Assembly: GCA_945869725.1 (NCBI GenBank)
Contig: CAMBPO010000004.1
Span: forward strand, 18,801 to 82,800
Origin: Klebsiella pneumoniae
GTDB lineage: Bacteria; Pseudomonadota; Gammaproteobacteria; Pseudomonadales; Pseudohongiellaceae
DNA length: 64,000 nt
Reading direction: 5' to 3'
This document shows, in pieces, positions 28,830-38,916 of this stretch; positions within the stretch are counted from its first letter, which is position 1, and every line of letters begins with the position of its first letter. The position numbers and the translations under genes are program-made. The notes under the pieces are model-generated. The model was not told the origin of the DNA. It saw only the letters and a list, made by a program, of their open reading frames with translations, and searched no databases.

Positions 28830-29783
28830 ATGTCATCATCCGTACTGTCTTTAACAAATGTTACAAAGCGCTACGGTGAATTTACTGCCGTCAATCGTAT
28901 CAATCTGATCATTCCCAAAGGCTCCGTGTACGGTTTTCTCGGACCTAACGGTGCCGGTAAAACCACCACTATCCGCATGATCCTCGACATCATCCGCCCT
29001 GACGAAGGCGCGATCGAAGTGCTTGGCTGCACATCAGCCATGCAGGTTCGCAGTCGCATCGGTTATCTGCCCGAAGAAAAGGGCCTCTACAAAAAAATGA
29101 AGGTGTGGGCGATTATTTCGTACTTTGCCACCCTCAAAGGCATGCATCGCAAAGAAGCAAAACTGCGCGCTTTTGAACTGCTGGAACAGTACGGCCTGAA
29201 GGATTTTGCCAATGCCACCGTGGACTCCCTGTCCAAGGGGATGGGGCAGAAGGTGCAGGTGCTGTCATCAATTGCCCACCGTCCGGAACTTGTCATTCTC
29301 GATGAACCATTTTCCGGTCTGGATCCGGTCAATCAGGAAGTACTTGAACAACTGATACGGGATCTGAAGAACAATGGACAAACGGTGATCTTTTCTACCC
29401 ACATCATGCAACATGCTGAGCGTCTGTGCGAGCGCCTGCTATTGATTACCCAAGGCAGCAAGGTGTTTGATGGCACGGTGGATGAAGCGCGAGCGATTAT
29501 CCCGCGCAGGGTCATTCTGGAGTGCCAGAATGACCTCAGCGCGCTTGCTGACCTTGAAGGCGTTTTATCGGCATGTGAACTGCCGGTCAGCAGTGAGGGT
29601 CGCATTGAGGGCACGCGGCAGTGGGAACTGTATGTTAAAGAGCAGACAAACCCGCAACTGATTCTGCAGCATTGTTTTCACAACAGTATCAGTCTGAGCC
29701 GATTTGATTTTACTCAGACCAGTCTGCACGATGTGTTTGTCCATCTGGTAGGTCAGGAAGCCAGGGAACATAACTTCCGATGA
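28830..29783 (+). CDS. ABC transporter ATP-binding protein (NatA-like)
   Basis: A 317-aa ATPase of the ABC-2 export type. Walker A GPNGAGKTTT is at about 38-47; the signature is altered to LSKGMGQKVQ; Walker B is LVILDEPFSGLDP, followed by the switch His in STHIMQHAE. The 80-residue C-terminal extension is usual for NatA/drug-export ATPases that carry a DUF4162-like tail. The permease gene follows after 25 bases. Substrate (sodium, drug or lipid) is not readable. Confidence 0.88.
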   Translation: MSSSVLSLTNVTKRYGEFTAVNRINLIIPKGSVYGFLGPNGAGKTTTIRMILDIIRPDEGAIEVLGCTSAMQVRSRIGYLPEEKGLYKKMKVWAIISYFATLKGMHRKEAKLRAFELLEQYGLKDFANATVDSLSKGMGQKVQVLSSIAHRPELVILDEPFSGLDPVNQEVLEQLIRDLKNNGQTVIFSTHIMQHAERLCERLLLITQGSKVFDGTVDEARAIIPRRVILECQNDLSALADLEGVLSACELPVSSEGRIEGTRQWELYVKEQTNPQLILQHCFHNSISLSRFDFTQTSLHDVFVHLVGQEAREHNFR

Positions 29784-29808
29784 ACGTTTTTTTGATGAGA
29801 CTACTGGC

Positions 29809-31401
29809 ATGAGAGTCACGTTGCTGATCGCATGGCGAGAATATCTTGAGAACGTCAAGACCAAGGGATTCTGGATCGGCGTGTTGTTGGTGCCAATCGT
29901 CTTTTTTATCATTTTTCATGTATCCAGTCGTCTTGCCACGGCCACGCCTACACGCTACTACCTGCTGGTAGATCAGTCGGGGCAGTATGCCAACTCAGTA
30001 GAATCCGCAATACGCCGCGAGCATCAGCGCCGGGTGATGCTGGATTTTATGCGTTATCTGCAAGAAAACCGCATCGAGTCGAACAGTATTGAAATCAGCA
30101 ATGAGCCCGCCAATCAGATGGATCAGTTGATTGATGATTTCAGCAATGATGAGGTCGCAGCACTGGATGACTGGCTCAGCAATGGCGGGCTGGCGTTTGC
30201 GTTGCAAATGACCAGACCTTATCTGCGCGCCGACACCCCGGAATTCGAGCAGCCCCGCCCACAGTTTGTCGCCGCAGTGCCGCCGCCGGGCCTGGACCTG
30301 AATGCGCCGCCTGAGCAGATTGTGGAGACACTGAGACCGTTTTTGAACGGTCAGCAGCGCTTGCAGGCCGGCGACAATCAAGTCAGCCTGTTTGCACTGA
30401 TCCTGATACCGGCTGATGTCGACAGCGATATCGTGCGGCCTGCGCCGGTGCCAACAGGCATGGCTGACGATACCACGCCCCGAGGTCTGCAGTATTGGGC
30501 CGGCAACCTGACCGATACACGGCTTTCCAATGCCATTCAGACCAGTATCAATAACGCGATCCGTCAGCAGGAATATACCGAACTCAACATCGACGTTGAT
30601 GCCGTGCGCGATGTTCAGCGCACCCGCCTGCCCGTCAGCCGCCTGGATCCAGGCAAAGTCGCTGGCGACGAGCAGGTCAGCCTGGCGGATACCTTCCGGC
30701 AATGGGCCCCCATGGGTTTTGTCTATCTGATTTTTATATCTCTGATGCAGAGTGTCCAATATCTGCTCAGCAATACTATTGAAGAAAAATCCAACCGCAT
30801 CATTGAGGTTCTGCTGGCATCCGTCACGCCCGGCGAATTGATGATGGGTAAACTGCTGGGTATCGGAGCGACCGGTATTACCACCATTGTGGCGTGGCTG
30901 GTGTCCTTTTTTGTGTTTATCAGACTCTACCAGACCGTCGAGACAGCCATGATTGTGCAGATTCTGGACGTGCTGCTGAGCTCGGATCTAATCCCGTATT
31001 TTATGTTCTATTACGTGTGCTGTTACGCACTGTATGCCGGTATCTTTCTGGCAATTGGCAGCCTGTGCAACACATTGAAGGAAGCCCAAAGCCTGATGAT
31101 GCCGTTGATGATGGTGCTGGTTGTGCCGATTCTGACCATGAGTTTTATTGCTCAGGATCCTAACGGCACCATGGCGCGCGTCATGTCCTGGATTCCACTG
31201 TTTACACCGTTCACCATGATGAACAGGGCCGCCGCGCAACCTCCGATGTTTGACGTTGTCGGCACAACCATCGTGCTGGTGGTGTCCACCATTGCGGTGC
31301 TCTGGTTATCCGGACGGGTTTTCCGGCAGGGTATTCTGCGTACCGGACAGCCCCCAAGAATTCTGGAACTGTGGCGAATGCTGCGTAAACGCACCAACTA
31401 A
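29809..31401 (+). CDS. ABC-2 type permease (NatB-like)
   Basis: A 530-aa membrane partner of the ATPase just upstream. One membrane helix near the N-terminus (about 21-41) is followed by a large extracytoplasmic domain (about 45-300), then five or six helices: FVYLIFISLMQSVQYLL, the conserved EEKSNRIIEVLLASVTPGELMMGKLLGIG coupling region (in two parts), and the later IFLAIGSLCNTLKEAQ motif. This is the layout of NatB-type exporters. The ends are complete. Confidence 0.85.
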   Translation: MRVTLLIAWREYLENVKTKGFWIGVLLVPIVFFIIFHVSSRLATATPTRYYLLVDQSGQYANSVESAIRREHQRRVMLDFMRYLQENRIESNSIEISNEPANQMDQLIDDFSNDEVAALDDWLSNGGLAFALQMTRPYLRADTPEFEQPRPQFVAAVPPPGLDLNAPPEQIVETLRPFLNGQQRLQAGDNQVSLFALILIPADVDSDIVRPAPVPTGMADDTTPRGLQYWAGNLTDTRLSNAIQTSINNAIRQQEYTELNIDVDAVRDVQRTRLPVSRLDPGKVAGDEQVSLADTFRQWAPMGFVYLIFISLMQSVQYLLSNTIEEKSNRIIEVLLASVTPGELMMGKLLGIGATGITTIVAWLVSFFVFIRLYQTVETAMIVQILDVLLSSDLIPYFMFYYVCCYALYAGIFLAIGSLCNTLKEAQSLMMPLMMVLVVPILTMSFIAQDPNGTMARVMSWIPLFTPFTMMNRAAAQPPMFDVVGTTIVLVVSTIAVLWLSGRVFRQGILRTGQPPRILELWRMLRKRTN

Positions 31402-31412
31402 GGAGCTACAAC

Positions 31413-32462
31413 ATGCGCAATGTGATGGAAAAGCGTGCATTTATCGGTGTACTGATTGCTCTCAGCCTGCTGTTCATCCTGTTGTTGTTGCCATTCTGGA
31501 CCGCAATTTTCTGGGCAGGTGTCATGTCGCTGTTGTTTTACCCGTTGCACGCACGATTAACACGCAGCTTCGGAAACCGGCCGTCACTGGCGGCGCTGTG
31601 CACGCTGACGATCGGTTTTGTGCTGGTGGTCATGCCCGTCATCGCCATCGCCTTCGGATTTGTGCGCGAGGGAGCGCAGTTGTATCAGCTGATTGAGAGT
31701 CAGGAACTCAACCCTCAAGACGTTCTGGATCGCATCGGCAATGCCGTACCGATTCTGCCGGATCTGCTGACCCGCGTTGGTATCGATACCGCTGTTATCC
31801 GCAATTACCTGTCTGAGGCGGCAATCGCCATGAGCCGCATGCTGTCACAACAAGCCCTGAGCTGGGGCCGTGATGCACTGACATTTACCCTCAGCCTCGG
31901 GCTAATGTTGTACCTGAGCTTTTTCCTGTTACGCGATGGCGTCAGTATTGTTGGCTGGATGCGCGACGCGGTTCCACTTAACAAAGAGCGCCGCCAGTTG
32001 CTGTTCCAGAAATTTGCTGAGGTTTCACGTGCCACTGTCAAAGGCAATCTGGTGGTCGCGTTGGTTCAGGGCGCTCTGGGTGGGCTGATATTCTGGTTGC
32101 TGGATCTACCGGCGGCGCTGCTGCTCTCGGTTGTGATGGCGTTTTTGTCGCTGGTTCCTGCGGTTGGTGCGTCTCTGGTGTGGCTGCCGATGGCAATTTA
32201 TTTGTATGCCACCGGTGAATGGGACAAGGCATCTATCCTGGTTGCTTATGGCGCCCTGGTAATCGGGCTGGCAGACAACGTTCTGCGTCCGATACTGGTA
32301 GGCCGAGACACCAAACTACCTGACTACATTGTGCTGTTCTCAACACTGGGCGGTATCAGCATGCTGGGCATTACCGGCTTTGTCATCGGTCCTTTGATTG
32401 CAGCATTGTTTCTGAGTTTCTGGACCATTTTCAGCAAAGAATTTAACGACGCAGAAGACTAA
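31413..32462 (+). CDS. AI-2E family transporter (PerM/YdiK-like permease)
   Basis: A 349-aa polytopic inner-membrane protein. Paired helices open the protein (FIGVLIALSLLFILLLLPFW, then IFWAGVMSLLFYPL). A central soluble part follows, then LVVALVQGALGGLIFWLLDLP and the conserved LPDYIVLFSTLGGISMLG-x-x-GFVIGP ending typical of the family once named for autoinducer-2 export. Family members move varied substrates, including Na+ in some bacteria. Eleven bases after the ABC permease, so perhaps co-transcribed. Confidence 0.85.
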   Translation: MRNVMEKRAFIGVLIALSLLFILLLLPFWTAIFWAGVMSLLFYPLHARLTRSFGNRPSLAALCTLTIGFVLVVMPVIAIAFGFVREGAQLYQLIESQELNPQDVLDRIGNAVPILPDLLTRVGIDTAVIRNYLSEAAIAMSRMLSQQALSWGRDALTFTLSLGLMLYLSFFLLRDGVSIVGWMRDAVPLNKERRQLLFQKFAEVSRATVKGNLVVALVQGALGGLIFWLLDLPAALLLSVVMAFLSLVPAVGASLVWLPMAIYLYATGEWDKASILVAYGALVIGLADNVLRPILVGRDTKLPDYIVLFSTLGGISMLGITGFVIGPLIAALFLSFWTIFSKEFNDAED

Positions 32463-32518
32463 GCCCTGGCATCATTTGCTAGGCTAGAATACCGGCCTCT
32501 GAAATCGGGAGTATCGTT

Positions 32519-33328
32519 TTGAATAAGAGTCAGATAGCGTTTATTGGCGCGGGCAACATGGCCAACAGCCTGATCCGTGGATTACTTGCGAAAGCTGTTC
32601 CTGCGTCACAACTGTTTGCAACCGACATTGATCAGGAAAAATTGCGGTTGTTGCAGCACGAATGTGGAATCCGGACTGGTACCAGCGCCGAGATTGCTGC
32701 CAATGCCGATGTGATCATACTGGCGGTCAAACCTCAGGTGATGGCTGCTGCATGCGAGTCATTGCGCGCCAGCATCAAAAAACCGGACTGCCTGATCATC
32801 TCTATCGCCGCCGGCATCCCAGTCAGTTCGATGGAAAGCTGGTTAGGCCACGATCGCGCGATTGTGCGCTGTATGCCCAACACCCCCGCGCTGGTCGGAG
32901 AAGGGGCCACGGGGCTGTTTGCCAACGCACGTTGTTCACCAACCGACATCGCACTGGCTGGCGATATTCTGTCGGCTGTTGGCATTACCTGCTGGCTGCG
33001 CAGCGAGAAAGATATTGATACCGTTACCGCGCTCTCAGGCAGCGGCCCTGCGTATTTTTTCCTGATGATGGAAGCACTGGAGAAAGCCGCCGTGGCGCTG
33101 GGCCTGGATGCCGATGTGGCGCGCCAGCTCAGTATTCAGACGGCTCTCGGCGCAGGCAAGCTGGCGGCTGACAGTGACGTGGCGCCCGACGAGTTACGCC
33201 GACGGGTCACATCCCCGGGTGGCACGACTGAACAGGCCTTGTTAAGCTTCCAGCGCGATGGATTTGAGCGTATTGTCGCCAACGCGGTAGAAGCTGCACA
33301 GAAGCGGGCTGCTGAACTGGCTAAATAA
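32519..33328 (+). CDS. proC: Pyrroline-5-carboxylate reductase
   Basis: A 269-aa enzyme for the last step of proline synthesis, reducing pyrroline-5-carboxylate with NAD(P)H. Rossmann motif FIGAGNMANSLIRGLL is at the N-terminus, and the family signature around LRRRVTSPGGTTEQAL is near 225. The start is TTG 32519, supported by GGGAG 7 bases upstream; no in-frame ATG fits. It heads the block proC-yggT-metX-metW-rdgB-hemW, all in one direction with small gaps or overlaps. Confidence 0.93.
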   Translation: MNKSQIAFIGAGNMANSLIRGLLAKAVPASQLFATDIDQEKLRLLQHECGIRTGTSAEIAANADVIILAVKPQVMAAACESLRASIKKPDCLIISIAAGIPVSSMESWLGHDRAIVRCMPNTPALVGEGATGLFANARCSPTDIALAGDILSAVGITCWLRSEKDIDTVTALSGSGPAYFFLMMEALEKAAVALGLDADVARQLSIQTALGAGKLAADSDVAPDELRRRVTSPGGTTEQALLSFQRDGFERIVANAVEAAQKRAAELAK

Positions 33329-33373
33329 CTTTCGTTACGAGGCGGGGCCTGCAGCCCGGCAAGAGACAACATC

Positions 33374-33952
33374 ATGAATGCAATTGGTAGTATTGGCAGT
33401 TTGCTGGTCAGCACAATGGGCACCCTGTTTATGATGGCGGTGCTGCTGCGATTCCTGCTGCAGATATCACGGGCTGATTTCTACAATCCCATCACTCAGA
33501 TGGTCGTGCGTGTTACCGACCCCGGTGTGCAGTTATTCCGCCGCTTTATTCCGGGATTCAAAGGTGTTGATTTTGCAACACTGGTGTTTGCCTTTCTGGT
33601 TCAATGCACACTGATCTGTGTCTTGATCCTGATCGCAGGTTTTGATTTGCCTGGGGTGGGCCTGGTGATGACCTGGGCAGTCGGCGGCATCATTAATTTT
33701 ATCCTCGACATCTATTTCTGGTCGCTGCTGGTTTCTATTGTTTCCAGCTTCATTGCACCGTTCAGCGAGCATCCGGCGCTGGTCTTGGTTCGTCAACTCA
33801 CAGAGCCGATCATGGCACCATTCCGACGACTGCTGCCTTCGATGGGCGGGCTGGATCTGTCCCCAATTTTTGTGTTTCTGGCGATTCAGATTATAAAGAT
33901 TGTGTTGGTTGCACCGATGGGTGCCAATCCCGCGTTTGTTCCCGGCATGTAA
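33374..33952 (+). CDS. yggT: YggT family membrane protein
   Basis: A 192-aa integral membrane protein with the YggT domain duplicated: each half has a hydrophobic segment followed by [20 protein letters not shown] or [20 protein letters not shown], and then another helix. The position directly after proC is conserved in many proteobacteria. Proposed roles include osmotic tolerance and cell-division plane placement; neither can be shown from sequence. Confidence 0.88.
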   Translation: MNAIGSIGSLLVSTMGTLFMMAVLLRFLLQISRADFYNPITQMVVRVTDPGVQLFRRFIPGFKGVDFATLVFAFLVQCTLICVLILIAGFDLPGVGLVMTWAVGGIINFILDIYFWSLLVSIVSSFIAPFSEHPALVLVRQLTEPIMAPFRRLLPSMGGLDLSPIFVFLAIQIIKIVLVAPMGANPAFVPGM

Positions 33953-33971
33953 AAAAGGACGACACAGCATC

Positions 33972-35162
33972 ATGCCCGAATTTCTGCCGGAAGATTCCGT
34001 AGGGATTGTCACTGCGCAATGTTTTCATTTTGACGAACCGCTGCACCTACGCAGCGGGAAAGTGATCAAAAGCTATGACTTGATGGTCGAAACCTACGGC
34101 GAACTGAATGCAGATAAATCTAACGCCATTCTGGTTTGCCCGGCACTTAGTGGTGACCACCATGCAGCCGGTTATCACAGCATGACCGATAAAAAACCCG
34201 GCTGGTGGGATGTGTGCATAGGCCCCGGCAAACCCATTGATACCAATCATTTTTTTGTTGTCAGCCTGAATAATCTGGGCGGCTGCGCAGGCAGCACCGG
34301 TCCGGGGTCAATCAACCCGGATACCGGCACTTGGTACGGCCCTGATTTCCCGGTGGTTACTGTGCGCGACTGGGTGAACAGTCAGGCACGACTAGCTGAT
34401 CGCCTTGGCGTTCAACAGTGGGCCGCAGTGATTGGCGGCAGCCTGGGCGGCATGCAGGTGATGCGCTGGTCCATCAGTTATCCCGAACGGGTACGCCATG
34501 CCATTATGCTGGCGGTTGCCCCCAAACTGTCGGCGCAGAACATTGCCTTTAATGAAGTGGCGCGCCAGTCCATCACCGGCGATCCCGACTTTCACGCGGG
34601 TCGTTACCGCGACTACGGGACAATTCCCAAAAAGGGTCTGATGCTGGCGCGGATGGTTGGACACATCACTTATCTGTCCGATAGCGCCATGCGCGAAAAA
34701 TTCGGCAAAGCCACACAAGAGATCAAAGAAGCATCCCTGAACCTCGGCCGCGATTTACGTGCCGGCAAACTGAGTTTTGGTTTTGATGTGGACTTCCAGG
34801 TGGAAAGTTACCTGCATTACCAGGGTGAACGTTTTTCAGAAACGTTTGATGCCAACTCCTATCTATTGATGACCAAAGCACTGGATTATTTTGATCCCAG
34901 CGTGGACTACGATGGAGATCTGAGCAAAGCCTTTGCAAAAAGTGATTGCCGCTTCCTGCTGGTGTCTTACAGCACTGACTGGCGATTCCCGCCAGAACGG
35001 ACGCAGGAAATCGTCACCGCGCTGTTAAAAGCTGGCAAACAGGTCAGTTATCTGGACATTGAAGCGGATGAAGGTCATGACGCGTTTTTGTTGCCAGTTC
35101 CCCGATATATGCAAGCCATGACCACCTATCTGAATCGTGTCAAACAGGAGGTGGCCTGCTGA
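33972..35162 (+). CDS. metX: Homoserine O-acyltransferase MetX
   Basis: A 396-aa alpha/beta-hydrolase enzyme that acylates homoserine, the entry to methionine synthesis. Oxyanion region [13 protein letters not shown], nucleophile Ser 157 in GGSLGGMQ, and a C-terminal catalytic His in DEGHDAFLL are visible. Whether the donor is acetyl- or succinyl-CoA cannot be settled by eye; many gammaproteobacterial MetX proteins use succinyl-CoA. The start is ATG 33972 ([11 protein letters not shown]); the frame back to 33900 lies inside yggT. Its stop overlaps the metW start by one base. Confidence 0.93.
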   Translation: MPEFLPEDSVGIVTAQCFHFDEPLHLRSGKVIKSYDLMVETYGELNADKSNAILVCPALSGDHHAAGYHSMTDKKPGWWDVCIGPGKPIDTNHFFVVSLNNLGGCAGSTGPGSINPDTGTWYGPDFPVVTVRDWVNSQARLADRLGVQQWAAVIGGSLGGMQVMRWSISYPERVRHAIMLAVAPKLSAQNIAFNEVARQSITGDPDFHAGRYRDYGTIPKKGLMLARMVGHITYLSDSAMREKFGKATQEIKEASLNLGRDLRAGKLSFGFDVDFQVESYLHYQGERFSETFDANSYLLMTKALDYFDPSVDYDGDLSKAFAKSDCRFLLVSYSTDWRFPPERTQEIVTALLKAGKQVSYLDIEADEGHDAFLLPVPRYMQAMTTYLNRVKQEVAC

Positions 35163-35770
35163 TGCGCGCAGATTTGGAAATTATTGAGAAATGGATCAAA
35201 CCCGGCAGCCGTGTGCTGGATCTGGGCTGTGGTGACGGCAGCCTGCTGGCGTTTCTGCGTGACAATAAAGGCACCATTGGTATTGGCCTTGAGATTGATA
35301 ACAACAAGATTGATGCGTGCCTGAACAAAGGTATCGACGTCATACAACAGGACATGAATAAAGGTCTTGGCAACTTTGAGACACATAGTTTTGACACGGT
35401 ACTGCTGACACAGACCTTGCAGGCTATGCACTATCCCGATCTGCTGGTTGAGGAAATGCTGCGCATAGGCAAAAACTGTATTGTGACCTTCCCGAACTTT
35501 GGTAACTGGAAGAGCCGTGCGCATATCGCCTTCAAGGGTCGGATGCCGGTGTCAGACTTTATGCCCTATCAGTGGTACGACACGCCCAACATCCATTTTT
35601 GTACAGTGCGCGACTTTGATGATTTCTGTCTCGCAAAAAATATCGATGTCATCACCCGCACGGTTGTCGACAACAAACACCGCGACAGTGCCATTATTCG
35701 CGCCTTCCCCAATCTGCTGAGTGAAATTGCGATTTATCACTTCGCTCGTGGTCAGCAAGGCGGTAAGTGA
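35162..35770 (+). CDS. metW: Methionine biosynthesis protein MetW
   Basis: A 202-aa methyltransferase-fold protein paired with MetX. SAM-binding motif [15 protein letters not shown] is at about 20, followed by [16 protein letters not shown] and [15 protein letters not shown], both typical of MetW. Work in other proteobacteria indicates MetW is needed for MetX activity in some species. Start ATG 35162 shares the A of the metX TGA stop, and the rdgB start overlaps its own stop the same way, so the three are translationally coupled. Confidence 0.92.
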   Translation: MRADLEIIEKWIKPGSRVLDLGCGDGSLLAFLRDNKGTIGIGLEIDNNKIDACLNKGIDVIQQDMNKGLGNFETHSFDTVLLTQTLQAMHYPDLLVEEMLRIGKNCIVTFPNFGNWKSRAHIAFKGRMPVSDFMPYQWYDTPNIHFCTVRDFDDFCLAKNIDVITRTVVDNKHRDSAIIRAFPNLLSEIAIYHFARGQQGGK

Positions 35771-36396
35771 TGCAGAAAATTGTGTTAGCCAGCAGCAATA
35801 TCGGCAAGCTGAAAGAGCTACAGTCTATGTTGGCTGCGCTGCCGGTTAACATCATCGCGCAGTCCGAGCTTGGCGTGGTCGATGCGGAGGAAACCGGACT
35901 CACATTTATCGAAAATGCCATCATTAAAGCGCGTCATGCCAGTGCGATAACCGGCTTGCCGTCCATTGCTGACGACTCCGGACTTGCCGTGGACGCATTG
36001 GGGGGCGCTCCGGGAATTTATTCTGCGCGCTACGCAAAGCTGCCCGCTAACGTCAAAGGACAGGCGCTCGATCAGGCTAACAACACCAAGCTGATAGAGG
36101 CGCTGCGCGACATACCCGACCATCAACGCGGCGCACAGTTTCATTGTGTAATGGTGTTTATGCGCCATGCTGCTGACCCCACGCCACTGGTGTGTCATGG
36201 CCAATGGCACGGCAGCATCCTGCAAGCCGCTGCGGGCGCAGGCGGTTTTGGTTACGATCCCCTGTTTCTGGTGCCTGATCACGGCTGCAGTTCGGCTGAA
36301 TTGAGCACAAACGAAAAAAACCGCATCAGCCATCGCGCGCAGGCCTGTCAACTGCTGCTGGCGGCGCTCAGCGCCCGTTACGGCATCGCTGCGTGA
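35770..36396 (+). CDS. rdgB: XTP/dITP diphosphatase (RdgB/HAM1)
   Basis: A 208-aa house-cleaning pyrophosphatase that removes ITP, dITP and XTP so they are not built into nucleic acids. N-terminal [16 protein letters not shown], the [22 protein letters not shown] core, and [19 protein letters not shown] with SHRAQA match the family throughout. GTG 35767 and ATG 35770 are both in frame; ATG 35770 shares a base with the metW stop and is preferred. Confidence 0.93.
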   Translation: MQKIVLASSNIGKLKELQSMLAALPVNIIAQSELGVVDAEETGLTFIENAIIKARHASAITGLPSIADDSGLAVDALGGAPGIYSARYAKLPANVKGQALDQANNTKLIEALRDIPDHQRGAQFHCVMVFMRHAADPTPLVCHGQWHGSILQAAAGAGGFGYDPLFLVPDHGCSSAELSTNEKNRISHRAQACQLLLAALSARYGIAA

Positions 36397-37634
36397 GCGC
36401 GCTGCCAGACAATGACTGCGGTGCCAGCCCAACTGCCCAAACCTCAAGGCTGACCCTGCCGCTGTTGAGCTTGTACATTCATGTGCCATGGTGTGTGCGC
36501 AAATGCCCCTATTGCGACTTTAACTCGCATGAACACGACAGCGCAGGCGCGCTGCCCGAGGAAGACTATATCAGCGCCTTGCTGGACGATCTGCAGCATG
36601 ACCTGCCGTATGTTCAGAAACGCGAGATACAAAGCATCTTTATCGGCGGCGGCACACCCAGTCTGTTGTCCGCAAACGCCTATGATCGCCTGCTGAATGG
36701 TCTGCAAAAATCCCTGAGATTCAGCAGTGATATCGAAATCACCCTGGAGGCAAACCCGGGCACTGCAGAACGGGAAAAATTCGCGGACTACCATGCAGCC
36801 GGCATCAATCGCTTGTCGCTGGGTATTCAGAGTTTTGATGCACAACAGCTGAAAAATCTGGGGCGTATTCACGATCACCATGACGCTGAACGTGCCATCG
36901 ATTTTGCGCGCAAAGCGGGCTTTAAACGCCTGAATCTGGATCTGATGTATGGCTTGCAAGAGCAGACACCTGATGCGGCCTTGCATGATCTTTACAAAGC
37001 CATCGGTTTTGCGCCTGAACATCTGTCCTGGTATCAGTTGACCATCGAACCCAACACGGCGTTTTTCAAGCACACGCCTGCTTTGCCCGCTGAGGATACC
37101 TTGATTGATATTCAGGATGCGGGACTGGCACTGCTGCACGAACAGGGCTACCAGCGTTATGAGGTCTCCGCGTTTGCGCGCGCGGGTGAAGCGTCCAGGC
37201 ATAACCTGAATTATTGGCGCTTTGGAGATTACCTTGGCATTGGCGCCGGCGCCCACGCCAAACTCACTGAACCGCACAAACACCGCATTCTACGACTACG
37301 CAAACGAAAGCAACCCGCGCATTATCTGCAGGCCGCAAAACTCAGCCTGACACGGGAAAACAGTAATCTGCTGGTGCGTTACCCCTATATGGCCGATGCC
37401 AGTCCAATTGAGGCAGAGGACTTGCCGGTAGAGTTCCTGTTGAACGCTTTGCGACTTCGGGAAGGCTTTACCATAAGTCAATTTGAGTCGCTGACAGGGC
37501 TGCCTTTCAGCCGCCATTCAAAGCAGGTAGAATCTTTGCGGCATCAAGGGCTTCTGACTGTCGATGGTGAACGGATCACGACTACCGAGCGTGGTTATCA
37601 GTTCCTAAACAGTGTTCTGGAAGCATTTCTGTAG
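36393..37634 (+). CDS. hemW: Radical SAM heme chaperone HemW
   Basis: A 413-aa radical-SAM protein, formerly annotated as coproporphyrinogen oxidase. The cluster motif CVRKCPYC follows SLYIHVPW; then [17 protein letters not shown] and [10 protein letters not shown], and the HemW-type C-terminal region ([11 protein letters not shown], then [13 protein letters not shown]). HemW binds heme and helps deliver it to respiratory enzymes. The GTG start overlaps the rdgB stop by four bases (36393-36396). Confidence 0.92.
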   Translation: MSALPDNDCGASPTAQTSRLTLPLLSLYIHVPWCVRKCPYCDFNSHEHDSAGALPEEDYISALLDDLQHDLPYVQKREIQSIFIGGGTPSLLSANAYDRLLNGLQKSLRFSSDIEITLEANPGTAEREKFADYHAAGINRLSLGIQSFDAQQLKNLGRIHDHHDAERAIDFARKAGFKRLNLDLMYGLQEQTPDAALHDLYKAIGFAPEHLSWYQLTIEPNTAFFKHTPALPAEDTLIDIQDAGLALLHEQGYQRYEVSAFARAGEASRHNLNYWRFGDYLGIGAGAHAKLTEPHKHRILRLRKRKQPAHYLQAAKLSLTRENSNLLVRYPYMADASPIEAEDLPVEFLLNALRLREGFTISQFESLTGLPFSRHSKQVESLRHQGLLTVDGERITTTERGYQFLNSVLEAFL

Positions 37635-37675
37635 CAATTGCTCGCTGGCCCTGCCGGCATCTTGAGTTGACAACC

Positions 37676-38863
37676 ATGTCCGCAAGCGAACACCGCTCTC
37701 TGATCAACCGTATGCAGTCGTTACTGAAGCTGCCTACCATCAGTTCCGCCAATCCGGCGCTGGATATGAGCAATATGCCGGTCATTAACTATCTGGCCGA
37801 ACAGTTCAGTGCACTGGGTTTTGAGTGCGAAATAGTGCCCTGTACCAGCACACACGGCAACCTGAAAGCCAACCTGATTGCCACACTTGGCAAAGGACCC
37901 GGCGGCCTGGTGTTGGCCGGCCATACTGATACCGTCCCCATGAACCCGGAGCTGTGGAGCGTTGACCCCTTGGCTGTCACCGAAAAAGACGGGCGCCTTT
38001 ATGGTCTTGGCAGCACCGATATGAAAGGTTTTTTTGCGTTGATCCTGGAGGCTGTGCAGCCATTTCTCGGACAGCCACTGCAACAACCTCTGATTGTGCT
38101 GGCCACCGCGGATGAGGAGACCTCAATGTCCGGCGCCCGCAGAATAGCCGAGATTGGCCGGCCTAAAGCACGCTATGCCATTATTGGTGAACCTACGGGC
38201 ATGAAACCCATCCGCGCACACAAGGGTGTGATGATGGAATCCATCCGACTGCAGGGGCGCAGCGGACACTCCTCCGACCCCAGCCTGGGCATCAACGCGA
38301 TGGAAGCAATGCACGACGTGTTGAGCGAACTGATGAGCTATCGCAACGAACTGCAGCAGCGTTACCACAGCCCATTGTTTGTGATCGACAAACCCACCAT
38401 GAATTTTGGTTGTATTCACGGTGGCGACAATCCCAACAGGATCTGTGGGCACTGCGAGCTGGAGTTTGATATCCGCCTGTTGCCGGGTATGGAAGCTGAA
38501 CTGCTGCGCGGCGAAATTGACAAACGACTGCGCCCGCTGGCTGAACGCTGGAAGGTAGGCTTTGAGTTTACCCCGCTGTTTGTGGGCGCGCCGGCGTTTA
38601 TTTGCCCCGCAGAAAGTGATCTGGTCAAGACCGCTGAGCGACTGACAGGTCATACTGCCGCCACCGTGGCCTTTGGTACTGAAGCGCCATTTCTGCAGGA
38701 CATGGGCATAGACACAATTGTGCTCGGACCTGGTGACATTGAGCAGGCGCATCAGCCCGATGAGTACCTTGCTCTGGACAGGGTGCAACCTTGTATCAAT
38801 CTGTTGCGGCAGTTTATCAGTCATTATTGTCTTAAATCGGGCTCCCCCTTGTTCAACACCTGA
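37676..38863 (+). CDS. argE: Acetylornithine deacetylase
   Basis: A 395-aa M20 metallohydrolase that releases ornithine from N-acetylornithine in arginine synthesis. Metal motifs: LAGHTDTVPMN (HxD), GLGSTDMKGFFAL (bridging Asp), ATADEETSMSGAR (catalytic Glu pair), and a late GPGDIEQAHQPDEY His, a strong ArgE signature. TTG 37667 is in frame, but ATG 37676 begins the natural N-terminus. argA follows on the same strand, a sensible pairing of arginine genes. Confidence 0.92.
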   Translation: MSASEHRSLINRMQSLLKLPTISSANPALDMSNMPVINYLAEQFSALGFECEIVPCTSTHGNLKANLIATLGKGPGGLVLAGHTDTVPMNPELWSVDPLAVTEKDGRLYGLGSTDMKGFFALILEAVQPFLGQPLQQPLIVLATADEETSMSGARRIAEIGRPKARYAIIGEPTGMKPIRAHKGVMMESIRLQGRSGHSSDPSLGINAMEAMHDVLSELMSYRNELQQRYHSPLFVIDKPTMNFGCIHGGDNPNRICGHCELEFDIRLLPGMEAELLRGEIDKRLRPLAERWKVGFEFTPLFVGAPAFICPAESDLVKTAERLTGHTAATVAFGTEAPFLQDMGIDTIVLGPGDIEQAHQPDEYLALDRVQPCINLLRQFISHYCLKSGSPLFNT

Positions 38864-38916
38864 GCTCAATCACATAATGGAATGGTTTATACGCATGGCA
38901 ACACGGAACTAAGGGC

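Noticed and set aside
30530-30730. Overlapping frames inside the ABC permease and other real genes
   Set aside because: Shadows of the coding frame; the permease, kinase and gltB frames themselves carry the family motifs.
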